A DNA stretch of 64,000 nucleotides from Delphinapterus leucas (Eukaryota; Chordata; Mammalia; Artiodactyla; Monodontidae): positions 5,131,478 through 5,195,477 of the forward strand of contig NW_022098001.1 in assembly GCF_002288925.2 (NCBI RefSeq). Direction: 5' to 3'. Under the pieces are notes generated by a model, which made no database searches, was not told the DNA's origin, and saw only the letters and a program-made list of their open reading frames with translations. Both the position numbers and the translations under genes were made by a program. Every line of letters starts with the position of its first letter. The first letter of the stretch is position 1. This document shows, in pieces, positions 11,515-23,680 of the stretch.

Positions 11515-11680
11515 CATTCCACAAATATTTATTAGGACCCTATTTATTAAGACCCAAATTCTCTTCTATGCACTAAGGATACAAGAGTGAATAAAATAAA
11601 CATTGACTTGCTGTCATACACCTTACATTGTCGTGGCATTAGATCATACACAAATGAACAAAAAAATGTATATCTCAATT
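11515..11680 (-). mobile_element. L2 LINE 3' end relic
   Basis: It begins 'ccacaaatatttattaggac' and continues 'tatgcactaaggatacaagagtgaataaaat', which is the reverse complement of the L2 3' terminus. Confidence 0.65.
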
Positions 11681-11728
11681 TCTCATCTTCCCCTGGGTCA
11701 CAAGAGTCACTATCTAAAAATGTCATGA

Positions 11729-11863
11729 GGGAATTCCCTGGCAGTCCAGTGGTTAGGACTCAGTGCTTTCACTGCCAGGGCCCGGGTTCAATCCCTGATC
11801 GGGAAACTAAGATCCTGCAAGCTGTGCAGTGCGGCCAAAAAAGAAAAAAAAAAAAAAAAAAAA
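11729..11863 (+). mobile_element. CHR-type SINE (short, older subfamily)
   Basis: The head 'ggaattccctggcagtccag' and the B-box region 'cgggttcaatccctgatcggg' are followed by 'gtgcagtgcggccaaaa' and an A tail of more than 20. This is the roughly 130-bp CHR form, not the 200-bp form. The target duplication gtcatga lies at 11722-11728 and 11864-11870. Confidence 0.9.
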
Positions 11864-11870
11864 GTCATGA

Positions 11871-13434
11871 ACTCTTGTAAGGTCAGATATCAAAAGACTT
11901 GAGCTTTCATAAAGGACATACACTTCTTTATAATCAAATTATAAAATACATGCTCAGGAATCTTTCTTGACCATGCTATAACGGGGCTGGGAGCCTAGAA
12001 CTAACTTTAGCTACTACACGGATCTATTTGTTTTTAAAAGCCAACAGGAGAGCCACTTCTCATGAATTACTAAACCTGGCTATTCCCATTCATGCACACA
12101 GACTAATATAGTCACCATCTTTGAAAGAATCAAATAAATTATTAAGGCTTCATCTGCTTTTGATTTTTAAGTCAGTTACTGTATTGATCTCAAATGGAAG
12201 ACAGTTGATCTACATTTCCCCCCATTATTAGAGCATTTAAATATACCAGTCTTCTAACAATTGAGAGACACTGAACAGACATAACTCAACTTCCAAAAAC
12301 TTCACTTCTTAATGTTAAGAGACAATTATCCCAAGCTTAAAACAGATGGTGTCAATAATGTGCTAAGTGATATGTGACCAACTGTGAGGATATTTTGATA
12401 AGTAAAGTGTAGACACAGAGAAAGTTTTGTATAAACTGTTTTTCATACAAAATTGAGAAGTCTATTTATTACAGAACAGACATGATTTATATTCTTTCCT
12501 ATGTAATAGTCATAAAAAGAACACTGTTTTTGAAATACATAGACAAAGGAATCTGATGATCTTCTATCCAACCGTATCTATTTACAGGAAGGATTAAAGA
12601 CAATTGGAATCCACTTACTTAAAAACCAGGTTTGCTAAAATTTGGAGTATGCGGTCCAGAAAATTTTCCATGGTTACCCTCTCTTGCCCTCCCCCACCTC
12701 ACTTTCACTTAAAGGTAAGTTTTAGTGGAAAACTGCAACAAGAAAAGATGCCACAAATTCATTTTTCTTACATAGCACGATTGATATTTCAAAAAATAAG
12801 AGCATATTTTTGAATGAACAGGGACTTACTCAAGGAGCCGGACTTAATATAATAAAAGAGCAAATCCAGTGAAATGAGGTTATTAACTTATTAACAGTTT
12901 AGTAAAAGATTAAAGAGTTGCTTTTGAAATTTTACAAATCAATTACTTCAGTTAAATTTTAAACCAGGTCTTATAGTCAAAATCAAAGATTTTTTTTTTT
13001 TAAAGGAGATCAAAATCCAACTGTTCATGTTTGGAACCAATTAAGTTCCATTTCGAAGGCACAAGAGATATTCTTGCTCTTTTTTTAAAGGTGCTTCATT
13101 AAATGTTACGTTAGGCAGCTTTTCCTATTTTCAATGTTACATTTGCTAAAAGCCGTTTTGAGAAGACATTTTGTGATAAGAAGACATATATCTCAATTGA
13201 AGGGTCATTTTATTGAACAGATCAGAGAAAAGTCAAAACATCTAGACCACAGTTGTGTGCTTTTGTTTCTAAAAATGTTAATACCTCTGAACTAAATTCT
13301 TGGGGGATTTTAGTTAGATGATGACACAGTTCTGACCAAATAGGCTGAAATAGCCACAACTACCCTCACTCACAGGCATTTTGTTTGGAAGCAAAATAAA
13401 GTGAAATCTTACTCCACTGAGCATTCCACTGCGG
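11871..13434. other. AT-rich unique sequence
   Basis: About 1.5 kb with no open frame of interest and no nameable repeat. It is the longest apparently repeat-free stretch of the first quarter of the window, so it is a place to look for conserved non-coding DNA. Confidence 0.5.
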
Positions 13435-13680
13435 TTAGCCAGTATTTTTAACAATAGTTAACAATTTATTGAACTGCTTTTCTATGTCAGGCACTGTGAT
13501 ACACACCTAGAATTTCCTCATTTAATCTCACAACATTTTTATACTCATTTCTCAGGGGAAACACCCTCTGGGAGTTAGAGGATCACCCCAAGTTCACATC
13601 ACCAGGACACGGCAGGGCCCAGATACAAACCAAGTCCCTGATTCCAGGAGCTGCACTGTTAACCATTGACATGTGAACCA
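13435..13680 (-). mobile_element. MIR SINE relic, nearly full length
   Basis: In reverse it shows the whole order: 'tttattgaactgcttttctatgtcaggcactg', 'ctcatttaatctcacaac', 'ctcatttctcaggggaaac', 'caccccaagttcacatcacc', 'ccagatacaaaccaagtcc' and 'gctgcactgttaaccat'. Confidence 0.75.
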
Positions 13681-14699
13681 ATGAAAATCACTAATTGTCT
13701 TTATTATTGCCTCTGTCAAAATAGATCAAGTAGGAGCCATCTGTTTATCAGAAAAACTTACCACAGACATTCTTATAATTTAGGAAGGATAGTTAAAATT
13801 TATGACTGTTCCCACCAAAGCAATTGATGAAAGCCAAGGCTGAAATGCAGAATTTGCATCTTAAAACATCATTTAAAAAAAAGATGAAAAAGAACAAAGG
13901 CTATTAATTTTTAAAGTGGGGGTAATTTTTAAACACCACAATGATAGCACTTAATTTCTCTTTTTCCTAGCTTTGGGCTAACACAATGTATTGTGGTGAT
14001 ATTTGGAGTTTGGGCTTCAGAAATTTCCGCGGACACATTAGCTTAGATGGTTTCATTACCCACCCTGATTATTAAGTAGCATTCAATTACTGAGTGCTGT
14101 AATGCCAAAGAGCATAAAAGAGAGACAAAATCTCGGTAAGATCTAAGGGTGAAATGGCATTTTTATATTGCTATAAAGACTACTTAGCTCTAGTGCAGTA
14201 CTAATGATCATTTCTGTGACTAAAAACATCCCCTTATGATTAATTATGTAAACTCTCATCATTTCAAGCCCAATAAAGACTTTAAAACATTTTTCATGCC
14301 TCTTGTATCCCAGCATATTTTTTTTTCCCATTTACCCACATAAGAATCAACTCTAAGGATTAAAGTAACTACTTTCCATTACATTAAAATGGTGTATCAC
14401 TTGGGAGTGTTCAGGTATATATGTACAATTCAGGTAAATATATGCAGGGAGTGTTTTAATATGGGGGAGGATCTTTTGTATTCTTCATAAATGACGATTT
14501 ATGTTCCTGATTCCTGTAAAGGACATAGTTTTCTCATATTGGAAGGAATCTCTCAGTAGTCAAGTTCTTCAAACTGGATATATTTGAAAATTAGAATATA
14601 CAATAAAAATCACTTTCGAGTGTTAATTATAGTTTTGTTTGTGTCATCAATAAAATTGGTGATGGGAGAGGCTGCTGTTCAACATTAAGGGATTGTTTT
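13681..14699. other. AT-rich unique sequence
   Basis: No gene. The stretch 14030-14340 contains several TAAT/ATTA cores (for example 'gattaattatgtaaac'), which homeodomain factors can bind, but such motifs are expected in AT-rich DNA. Confidence 0.45.
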
Positions 14700-14990
14700 T
14701 AATAGAATACAAAGCAGCTGTTAAATGTGAGGTTACATATAAATATTTACCAATATAAAAAGATATGATACGGCATTCTGTGAAAATAAAAGCCATAAAA
14801 GAGTATGTACAAAAGGACTCTTATTTTTGTAAAAATTTTACGTACGTATATATCCATAGACCTTTGATTGAAAGATATACAGAAAGGCATTAACAGAGTT
14901 TATGTCAAGGTGGCAAGATTACAAATAATTTTAAATTTTTTTCTCTTGAACTACCTGCATGTACTAGAATTCTTCTCTCTAATGAACATG
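14700..14990 (+). mobile_element. Old L1 (L1M type) fragment
   Basis: The text 'ataaatatttaccaatataaaaagatatg', 'cttatttttgtaaaaattttacg', 'gcattaacagagtttatg' and 'gattacaaataattttaaat' follows a known L1M 3' segment. Diverged. Confidence 0.5.
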
Positions 14991-17004
14991 GGTTTGCTTT
15001 TAAGATAAAGAACTGTAAGGAAAAACACACAAGCAAACCAAAATATCCTCTCTTGATGAGATGATCATTCAGAGTCTGAAATAGAGACATTTCTTGAATA
15101 AGGCCCCATACTTATGAAAACTGGTTCAGAGTTACACCCACAGGACAAAGCACCTTCTTAGCCACCACCAGGCCCTGGAACCTATCTCTCAGGCCTGATA
15201 GGAAGATAGAAGACAAGCGCCAACAGTGAGCTCGCTGCCTTGGGCCTATGGGCTCTTGTTTCCCTGGCTGCCCTGTGGGTTGGAACTGTGGCAGGAACAG
15301 GTAAGGGCAGTTAGAGGTGAAGTCCATACCATTGCTTATTATGCAGCTTTGAGGAAGCTGAAAAGGAGAACATGACATAGGAAAGCAGAGACCGGCCTCT
15401 GCCTGAGCCTTTAAATCTTGCAGGTTCAGACGGTTTGAAGGCGGGGTTGATGGCACTGCAGGGCCTTCAGCCTGGGTCACCACCAGCATGATGCCTCACG
15501 GTTTACAGTTTTCTTCTTTTCCTCCTTCCTTCCCCTCTAACTGCCCCCCTCTGGTAGTACAAGGGTCCCTATCTACGTGGAACAGGAATTTAGTTTTCGG
15601 AAGTGTAGTTCTGGGCACCTTCTGAACAGAGACTGGCTATAATCCCAAACTGCATGTTTTATTATGTGGGCTTTATTTGTGTTTCTTATGAAATGAGCTG
15701 AGACACTCAAACTCATTTCAGATAGCAGCCAAAGCTAAATGGCCACATCGTCCCTGGGTAGAATGTCAACATGTCACAGGCAAAACTCTCCAGCCCCTGA
15801 GTTTTCTCAAAAACTTATTCACAAAGACAAGCTGTTTCAGTCATTTTCTTCTTCGGCAAACTGAGGATTTTATTCCTGAATGGCATGACTGCCTTGACAA
15901 CTAAAAGAGAAAGCAAAGGCTTTTACCTGATACTTCTAGATTTCTCTATAATGTCAAATTGTGATTAAACATAAAAATCACTTTGGAATTTCATTCAGAA
16001 TAAAAAAGGACAAAAAGCTTAGCTTTCACTGCTAGAGTTTTGTAAATAAAGAGGTTGAAACAGCTTATTCTATGGAAATAAAGCAGCTGGGTTCACTTGT
16101 TGGTGGCCACGGAGCCATTTCTAGTGAGGATTTCCTCTTTTAATCAGTTCTAAGGTATAATGACAGTCTCTACAACCAGCCACACCCTCTGGGGGCCATG
16201 TGAATAAACACTGGTAGCTTCTGCCAGAAATAAACACCAGATTAACAGCACGCAGCCTACACATCAGGGGCGCTTCCACCTCGCTGGGACCCCAGATGAG
16301 AAATTAATTAAGCTAATACATTTAAAACGAAATCCATTTTACTTGAAATTACCATCCCCAAAAAGTTCAGCAAAAAAACGTGAAATGCCAAAATTGTAAA
16401 GTTGCATTCTGTGGGTATTCAGACCCTTGGTAAAGCAGATTCAAATAAAGAAAACCTGAGATAAAGCCAGCAAGCCATGATCGACTCAAGATCTCCATCT
16501 AGTGACGTTGTGCAGAATAGCAGGTTGTTTGTCTGCATTTCTGGGTAGGCCAGTTAAGTCAAACTAATTAGGCGTTTACTTGGTTCCCCGTTGGGAGGTG
16601 AGATGCCTCCTCTTATTACACCTTTGTAAAAAGTATCCCCTCCTCGGGAACAATTTACCCCTTTTACACAATTATAGTGACTCACCTCTGGGCCTGGTTC
16701 ATCTGTTTTCAGCAGGGTCTATTTCCCTGGATTCACCATTTATTTCCTAACTCTTATGGCACTTGATCAAAGAGGTTGGAGACCCTTGACGTGAGTTTAA
16801 GTCATGTGAGTGAAATTGTACAGCTGCACGTGACGGTACATATGGCAGTCAGACAACATGTACTTCACGTCAGGAATTGTTTTGATGGCACTGTCTGCCG
16901 TGATTAAGTAGAGAGGCATAGGCCAGACAGTAAAATAAGTGACTACAGTGAAGTGAACCAAATGATTTCTCCCGCCAGACCCAACATGTGCGTACTACAT
17001 GCGT
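14991..17004. other. Unique sequence, no gene supported
   Basis: The 125-codon minus-strand frame at 15112-15489 is the longest here and has no recognised domain or repeat signature. It is Pro/Gln-rich and probably fortuitous. The rest (15490-17004) is ordinary non-coding DNA, with 'aattaattaagctaata' near 16302. Confidence 0.45.
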
Positions 17005-17290
17005 CCATTATATGAGGTTTAAGAACAGACAAGACCAACTGATCGTGACAGAGGTTAAAATAACTGTCCTCTGTGGGTGGGGATGGGGGGGGAAATTGAT
17101 TAGAAAGGGGCATGAGAAGGTGTTCTGAGGTGCTAGAATGTTCTATATCTCAATCTGGATGGGGATTACATAGGTTTGAACACAAGGACAACACCAAACT
17201 GTATATTTATGAACAATGTACTTAATGCATGTTATCCCTTTCCTGTATGCATGGTGTATCTCAGTAATAAGTTTTTTAAATAAAGCGCCA
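17005..17290 (+). mobile_element. Old L1 (L1M type) 3' end
   Basis: It contains 'attatatgaggtttaagaacagacaagacc', 'ggtgctagaatgttctatatctcaatctgg', 'atggggattacataggtttg' and the terminal 'ggtgtatctcagtaataag', in L1M 3' UTR order. Confidence 0.75.
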
Positions 17291-18195
17291 TAATTGTTGT
17301 CTTACCCCCAATCCTGAGAGATAACAGCCTCGGGATAATATTTTTGTAGCCAGTAAAAGCCAAGTCCCACACAGATTTCTTATGGATACTCAGGAAATTA
17401 GATAAGAAGTCGAATGTCTGTCAAACCTAGACATCATTGAGTAAAGGACTTGGGGTCTAGTCATTTGTTTAATTTCACTGAAAATGTTAGGGCCACCCCT
17501 TAGGCCAGATTGTAAGCACAGGAAAACAAGGTTGTAAACACACAGATTGTAAGCACATGTGAAAACAAAGCATTGCTTTCGTGGGTGCAGGGCCCATTTT
17601 CTGTAGGGAGCTATGTGTATGTCTTCTGACAGTCACTGGCTGGGGCAGAGGGTAGAAACAAAGGCAGGTGGAAAACTGATGTTTATAAAACAGTTTTATA
17701 AAACGGTTAGTTTGTAAAACGGCCACCATGAACAAACCCCACTGGCCCACTTCAGAACGTGTGCTTTTTTCATTTGTAAGATAGGGAATGTTAGAGCTGG
17801 AAGGAAACTTTGCCATCTCCTTGCTCATTCCCATGTTTCAAGAGGAAGTCCAGAGAGCTTGCATGCAGGCAAAGCCAAGGGATTGGTTCATGACAGGGCT
17901 ACACCTCCTCTGCCCAGTCTCTCTGACCGCTCGTCTTGCACGTTCCCAGGGCCCCAAACGCTCCCTAAAGCCCTGTGAGGAGAACACAGTGCAAGGCCTT
18001 CAAAAATCTTTACAACTGCTTTCAGAGATAGTACCTGCAAAATTCTTCCATCACTTTTTCTTCAAAATGTTTTTCTTCTTGTCTTCCTTCATTCCTTTGT
18101 TCCTTTGATCCTTCCTTCCTTCATTTTATCCTTTATTTCCGCTTATATTTTCATTTTCCGCCTTTTTTTCCCTCTCTTTTTCCATGGTATCCAAT
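17291..18195. other. Mostly unassigned sequence
   Basis: Bases 17765-17930 may be an ancient MIR-like piece ('tttgtaagatagggaatgttagagctgg'). Short duplications of 'tttataaaac' occur at 17680-17705. A pyrimidine-rich run (TTCCTT/TTCATT) covers 18055-18180. Confidence 0.4.
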
Positions 18196-18534
18196 CAGTC
18201 CTCCATATTCATGGGTTCTTCATCCCCAGATTCAACTGACCACAGATCAAAAATACTCAGAAAAAAAATTCCAGAAAGTTCCAAAAAACAAAACTTGATT
18301 TTGCTGCATTCTGGCAACTATCAACATACACTGACATTGTATTTACAATGATTTACATAGAATTTATACTGTATTAGGTATTACAAATAATCTAAAGATG
18401 ACAAAGTATATAAGAGGATATGCATAGGTTATATGCAAATACTATGTGATTTTATATAAGGGATTGAGCATCCTCAGATTTTGCTATCTGTGGGGTCCTG
18501 AAATGAATCCCACAGGGATACCAAGGGACGACTG
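18196..18534. mobile_element. MER2 DNA transposon (Tigger/pogo group), near full length
   Basis: The 339 bp has inverted ends: left 'cagtcctccatattcatg', right '...gggataccaagggacgactg'. Between them lie 'ttccagaaagttccaaaa', 'ttgctgcattctggcaac', 'aggatatgcataggttatatg' and 'tttatataagggattgagc', all typical of MER2 (about 345 bp in full). It encodes no transposase and was moved by a related Tigger element. The flanking TA duplication is not clear. Confidence 0.88.
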
Positions 18535-19290
18535 CACTTACTTGCATCCAAAGTTTTCATCTCAGTTTGCTTATCAAGAGTCAGGGAGCACGTATAAAAT
18601 TCAGACCATTGATTTTCAGGTTTTACCCCTGAATCAAGCTCAAGGGTGATGCAGCCCCTGCTTTCTCTCCTACCCAAGAATAAGAAGTTTGTACCACAAG
18701 CAGACCGGGCAGATGTTCAGCATTCCATAAGGCCAGCTTCTCAGGCCAGGGCAAAAGCAGCTTTTGTGTTTACTGTTAGGAAGGAGAGAAGAGAAGGGTC
18801 CCAGGACAGAGTGGTTGCTGGGCTTTATCATATCACAGAGCTCTGCAGTTCTAATCATCACAAGGTACTTCGCCTTGACCCTATAACGGCTCCAGTTCTT
18901 CAATCCCCATGTGAGAAATGCCATCTGACTCCAAGGTGGCCTTCTTCCCCCACCACCTGTCTACACCCAAATCAATCCACGAAGGGTTATGTCTGCCCTC
19001 TGGGATCTCAGAAGTGTCTAAGAATAGAGACCCATCAAAAAATGTCTTAGTGATGCTTGGTTTCTGCCCTGAAATAATTCAGAATCTAGTTGAATTCACA
19101 AAGCTGCTGGAAACACGGCATAAGACAGACTCATCACCCATGATATCTTTTACAGAAAAGCTTTATTGAACTTCTACCTTGGACAGAACTTGGGGTGTAA
19201 CTGCCCCAGGAGTTCAGAGAGGAGAGAAAATACTGCAGGGAGGAATCAGGGGAGGGAAGAGTTCATCACGGAAGGGAGGGAAGGACCTGG
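18535..19290. other. No feature recognised
   Basis: Overlapping open frames of 83-134 codons on both strands (18646-19169) have no recognised motif and no start context of note. The longest, 18646-19050, is Pro/Ser/Lys-rich and unlike any family that I know. A purine-rich patch lies at 19215-19285. Confidence 0.4.
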
Positions 19291-19489
19291 TCCAACACCC
19301 CATGGTACTTAAATAAATATAAGTATATAATGCATGCTCATTCTAAAAAAGTTTATCACATAATTCTTTAAGTTGAAAAGGAGAAAGTAAAAATCACTTT
19401 AGTTGTTTTAATATTACCACTGCCCCCAAAACACTTACCTTTAATATTTTGGTGTAATGACCTCCAGACTTTTCTCTATGCATATTTTT

Positions 19490-19772
19490 TATTTATTTTA
19501 TATTCATCTTTGGCTGTGTTGGGTCTTCGTTTCTGTGCGAGGGCTTCCTCCAGTTGCGGTGAGCGAGGGCCACTCTTCATCGCGGTGCGCGGGCCTCTCA
19601 CTATCACGGCCTCTCCCGTTGCGGAGCACAGGCTCCAGACGCGCAGGCTCAGTAGTTGTGGCTCACGGGCCTAGTTGCTCTGCGGCATGTGGGATCCTCC
19701 CAGACCGGGGCTCGAACCCGTGTCCCCTGCATTAGCAGGCAGATTCTCAACCAATGCGCCACCAGGGAAGCC
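19490..19772 (-). mobile_element. CHR SINE, long form (about 280 bp)
   Basis: This copy keeps an extra 3' segment ('ttggctgtgttgggtcttcg', 'gcgagggcttcctcc', 'gcgagggccactcttcatcg') that the short copies lack, so it represents an older, longer structure of the family. The perfect 16-bp target duplication ctctatgcatattttt lies at 19474-19489 and 19773-19788. It inserted at the edge of the nested L1 pair. Confidence 0.95.
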
Positions 19773-19853
19773 CTCTATGCATATTTTTAACTTTATTCAG
19801 ATCAAGAGTAATTGACAAATATAATTGTATATATTTAAAGTCTAAAACAAGAT

Positions 19854-19983
19854 TTTATATATATATATAAAATATATATATATTAGAATGATTACCAGAT
19901 CAAGATAATTAATACAACCATCACCTCACATAGTTTACATAGGTAACTCTTTGTGTGTGTATGCATGTGTGTGTCCGTGTGTG
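19854..19983. repeat. (TA)n and (GT)n patches inside L1
   Basis: TATATA-type repeats at 19854-19883 and GTGT-type repeats at 19951-19983 within the old L1. Confidence 0.7.
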
Positions 19984-20745
19984 GTAAGAATGCTTAAGAT
20001 CTACCAACAATTTTCAAATGTAGAATACTGTATCATTAACTATAGTCATCATGCTATACATTACATTCTCAGCTTCTTATCTCTCTGCATATATTTTAAA
20101 GAGGGAAAAAACAGCTGTGCTATGGCCATAACAATTTGTAAGGTTAAAAAATGCACTTTCTAATCCTTTCTAAAAAGAACATATACAAGGCTTTAATTAA
20201 CTGTGGTCATTCACATTTTTCTCTGTGAGTTTTTTTCTCTGCATATTTTTAATTCATTCACCAAATATGCCAATTCTAAGCTGCCTTTATGACTTAACAA
20301 ATACCTTAAAGACCATACTATGCTAATAAATATAAGTCTACATCATCACATCTCTGGGTTTGTTTGCATATAGATTGCTGACTGCTATATGGCTGTTCCA
20401 TAATTTATTCACTTCACTTTTTATTAATACACTTGTGGTTTCGCATGTTTCACCTATAAACCAAGCTGAGATCAACTTCCTCATACATACGTATTCATAT
20501 TCTTCTGATCCTTCCATTTGGATAAATTCCTAGAAGAATTGCTGACTCAAGGTGAAACAAACAGTTTCCATTTTGATCCATGGTACCAAACTGCTCTCCA
20601 GAAGGAATTGAACAATTTGTGTTCCCACCAGCTTTCCTCATCCTCACTAGGTGTTATCTTTCTTTTCTTATCTTTGCCAATCTGATCATCATAAAATGGT
20701 AACTGTTGTTTTAATTTATATTTGCTTGATTGCTTGGGAATATTT

Positions 20746-21133
20746 TTCATTTGTAGACACGCCCGCCAACCTTTCTACCTGATTTGTGCCAGTAAACTGC
20801 ATCTCTAATTGTTTCCCCCGTGACTTTCTCCCCTGGTGCTGGATAGAATGTCTCCAGGCAAATTTCCACATGATTCCAAAGCTAGTGAAGTTGTTTTTAA
20901 AGTACCCCTGACCCCATCTGCTACCCAGGACAATGCCAGAAGTACCAGTCTGTGTCCCTCCTGTGCCTGAAGTCGCCTCAAGCTTTGTGAGACTGAAGAC
21001 CAGAAGGCTTCCCATATTGGAGAAGTGATACCTGGAAAGGAATAGAAGAGGAGCTGGCCTATTGTGGGGCCTGAATGGCCATTCTTCAACTCCACCGGCC
21101 TATTTCAATTGTCTCCGAATATTACTGTGCAAA
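20746..21133. other. No feature recognised
   Basis: The two overlapping minus-strand open frames (20716-21015 and 20805-21095) are in different phases and match no family that I know. Confidence 0.4.
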
Positions 21134-21140
21134 CTCAAAT

Positions 21141-21349
21141 TTTTTTTTTTTCTTTTTACGGTAGGCGGGCCTCTCACTGCCGTGGCCTCTCCCGTTGCAG
21201 AGCACAGGCTCCGGACGCGCAGGCTCAGCGGCCATGGCTCACGGGCCCAGCCGCTCCGCGGCATGTGGGATCCTCCCGGACCGTGGCACGAACCCGTGTC
21301 CCCCGCATGGGCAGGCGGACTCTCAACCACTGCGCCACCAGGGAAGCCC
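21141..21349 (-). mobile_element. CHR SINE (short form)
   Basis: It runs from the T-run tail at 21141 to the 'ccaccagggaagcc' head. The short target duplication ctcaaat lies at 21134-21140 and 21350-21356. It is a C-type copy by 'gatcctccc'. The 192-codon minus-strand open frame here is SINE plus flank, not a gene. Confidence 0.93.
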
Positions 21350-21356
21350 CTCAAAT

Positions 21357-23419
21357 GGTTTTTGTTTAAACTGAACTGAACTTTGGTGTTGAGCCCCATT
21401 TGAAAGGCAGGAACATAATCTGCCCTCATCTCGTCAGATCTAAACTGAGTTGGGTGAGGAAGGTATGCAGTGGTACCCTGGTCTGGAGACAGGGCCTCCG
21501 GTCGTCCTTCTCCACCTTCACTAGCTAGATGTCTCCCTTCACATCGGGATCCGGTTATCGGTCCACACAGCGCAAAGCTGTGTCCTCCGTGTTCCCAGCT
21601 GCAAGGCCCCTTGTGTCTGATAGCCCTCTGGACGTCCTGTCCAAGCTGCTCTGCAAGAAACACATACTTACCCCACACGTTCTGAGCTGCAGGGGCTGCT
21701 TTGAGGCCCTTCTCAGCTCAGGGCATTGTTACCCTGCCCCACAGCAAGTGGAAGCACAGGGAACTCCCGTCTGGGGGCCCAGACCATCCCTACTCTCAAA
21801 CTTCCCAGATGAATCCAGGTTCCATGAGCACACGTCAGCCCCAGGACACAGGTTCTTGAAGGTCGGCTTCTTAGGAATCCACCCACATAAAACCCTACCC
21901 CTCTGATCCTCCTGCCTTCTTCCTCACCCAGCCCTGGGAAACTTGATCTACTTTTGGTTTCACAATCTACTTAACATGCAGTTGTCTAAATATCTTGTTC
22001 CTTCCCAGGACCAAGCTTTTGAGACAAATCCCAGACAGTGACTTCTGCCATCTGACCTAGGGATGAAAATTGCAGGGCTAACTGCCAGACCTGTGACTGC
22101 CAGGGGGCAGGGGTGGAAAGATTTAATGAGAAATGGGGAAAGGAGTGTTTGCTGTTTCATTGGTGGAAGAGGGCATCCAGATGTGAGAGACATTACGGAC
22201 AAGAGATGGGAATGTGCTGGAGTCTGGGTCTGGCTCTGGTAGAGCAGAAGCCTCTGCTACGATCGAGGGAATAAGAGTTTGGACACATGAGGTGGGACCG
22301 GAGTCTGTAGAACGCTGTTAAGTAAAGAAAGTGATGGTGGGCATGCCAGATTATCTCAGTGGAACTTACCGACATCAAAGCTCCATTGAACTTGATCGCA
22401 AGGCAGTTTTTTTTACTATTTAATGAAAATGAAAGAGTGGCGCTCATGGATAAGACGGGGGCCTCGAAATCAGACAGTCCTGGGGCTGAAGCTGGACGTC
22501 TGCCACGTTAGGCATCAGCCTAATGGGACTAGAAAGGCCTCTTTTATCAGTTACTACTTGTATATGTATGAGGGAACAGATAGGAAACAAATGGACTTAG
22601 AAAATGTTCCCTTCTCCCCCTAGTTCCCCTCTCCTCTTCCTTAGTTTTAGCCCCAATCCTCAAACTAATTCATAACAAGCCCTATTCCTACCCAGATGAA
22701 TCTACTGCTAATATTCCTTGGGTTACTAGAAATGCATTCATGAATATGTATGACGTGTACACATAGGTTTGTATGCAGGTGGATCACATGTGTTTTATAT
22801 CTTCCACAAGGAACTCTGTTATGTTTTGTAATATTCAGTAGGATTTTAAAGAAATATTGATGAAAACATCTTATAAACTAGTTGGCCTTACAAAGTTTCC
22901 ACAGGACCCTCTGTTCTCGGAAGATCTCAAGCCTCTTCTCTTCACAACTCTCTCTCCCTCCTTCCTGCCCACCGCCCAGGAAGAAGCATAAGGAGGACCA
23001 CAGCCAAGGCGGCACTGTCAGTCAGCCATCCATGCCAGGGAGCGGGGCTTTAGCTGGGCCCAGCAGGGAGGCTGAAGTCCCGGCTTGTGTGTGAAAAGGC
23101 CTCCCTGGCTTGGCTGTTTGGAGAAGACATCTTCCATGGGTCTGGTGAGGTAGCAAAGACCAAAGACAACGAAGCTTCTCTCTCAGGAGATGCCCCCACC
23201 TGGGAAGACCACAGGTCTTTTGCCCCAGAGGAAAACCTCTAAAGGTGGAGACTCATACGGTTTACTTTTCCTTAAGGCTCTCTCCTCACCGTGGGAGAGA
23301 TAAGAGTGCAAACACAAGTTTCGGATCTGGATCTAGGGAGTTCTGTTTCTAGTACAATCCACTTAAGTCTGATTAGGCAAATAATATAATCATCATAATT
23401 AATAATTAATAATAACAGC
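21357..23419. other. Unique sequence, no gene supported
   Basis: Somewhat GC-richer (21440-21900) than its surroundings, but without a CpG island. A CTCF-like core 'gccagggggcagg' lies at 22099-22111 and matches only the 3' half of the consensus. Bases 22430-22560 may hold a degraded MIR. Open frames of 66-125 codons lack motifs. Confidence 0.4.
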
Positions 23420-23680
23420 CACAGCAGCAGCAGCTGTAGTTAATCTGGGAAGCAACAAATCCGTGCCGGGTATTGTGCTAAGTGCTTTACAATAATTTTC
23501 TTATTTAATCCTCACCACAGCCTTATGAGGTAAGTGCTGCTATCGTATGTTCCCGACAGATGGGAAAACTGAAGTTCGGTGGATTTACATAACCTGCCTG
23601 AGATTACAAAGGTAGGAAATTACGGAGCTTGGTTTCAAATGTAGGCAGTCTTACCTCTAGTACCTTCACGTAGCCCAACC
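23420..23680 (-). mobile_element. MIR SINE relic, nearly full length
   Basis: The reversed order is complete: 'gtgccgggtattgtgctaagtgctttac', 'ttatttaatcctcaccac', 'ccttatgaggtaagtgctgc', 'gatgggaaaactgaag' and 'ttggtttcaaatgtaggcag'. A (CAG)n-like stretch sits at its left edge. Confidence 0.8.

Larger units (their letters stand above)
19291..20745 (-). mobile_element. Nested old L1 3' ends
   Basis: The outer L1 is seen at 19300-19489 ('gcatgctcattctaaaaaag', 'gtgtaatgacctccagacttttc') and again at 20225-20745 ('ccatggtaccaaactgctctcc', 'tgtgttcccaccagc', reversed). Between them lies a second L1 3' end, 19789-20200 ('actttattcagatcaagagtaattgac', 'accatcacctcacatag', 'aactatagtcatcatgctatac'). 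The motif 'ctctatgcatattttta' at the left junction recurs as 'ctctgcatatttttaa' at about 20237, as expected for a target duplication. Confidence 0.6.

Noticed and set aside
15112..15489. 125-codon minus-strand frame
   Set aside because: No domain, no splice context and low-complexity Pro/Gln content; probably fortuitous.
21100..21678. 192-codon minus-strand open frame
   Set aside because: It runs through a CHR SINE and its flank. The peptide (…VVESPPAHAGDTGSC…) recurs at every SINE of the window.
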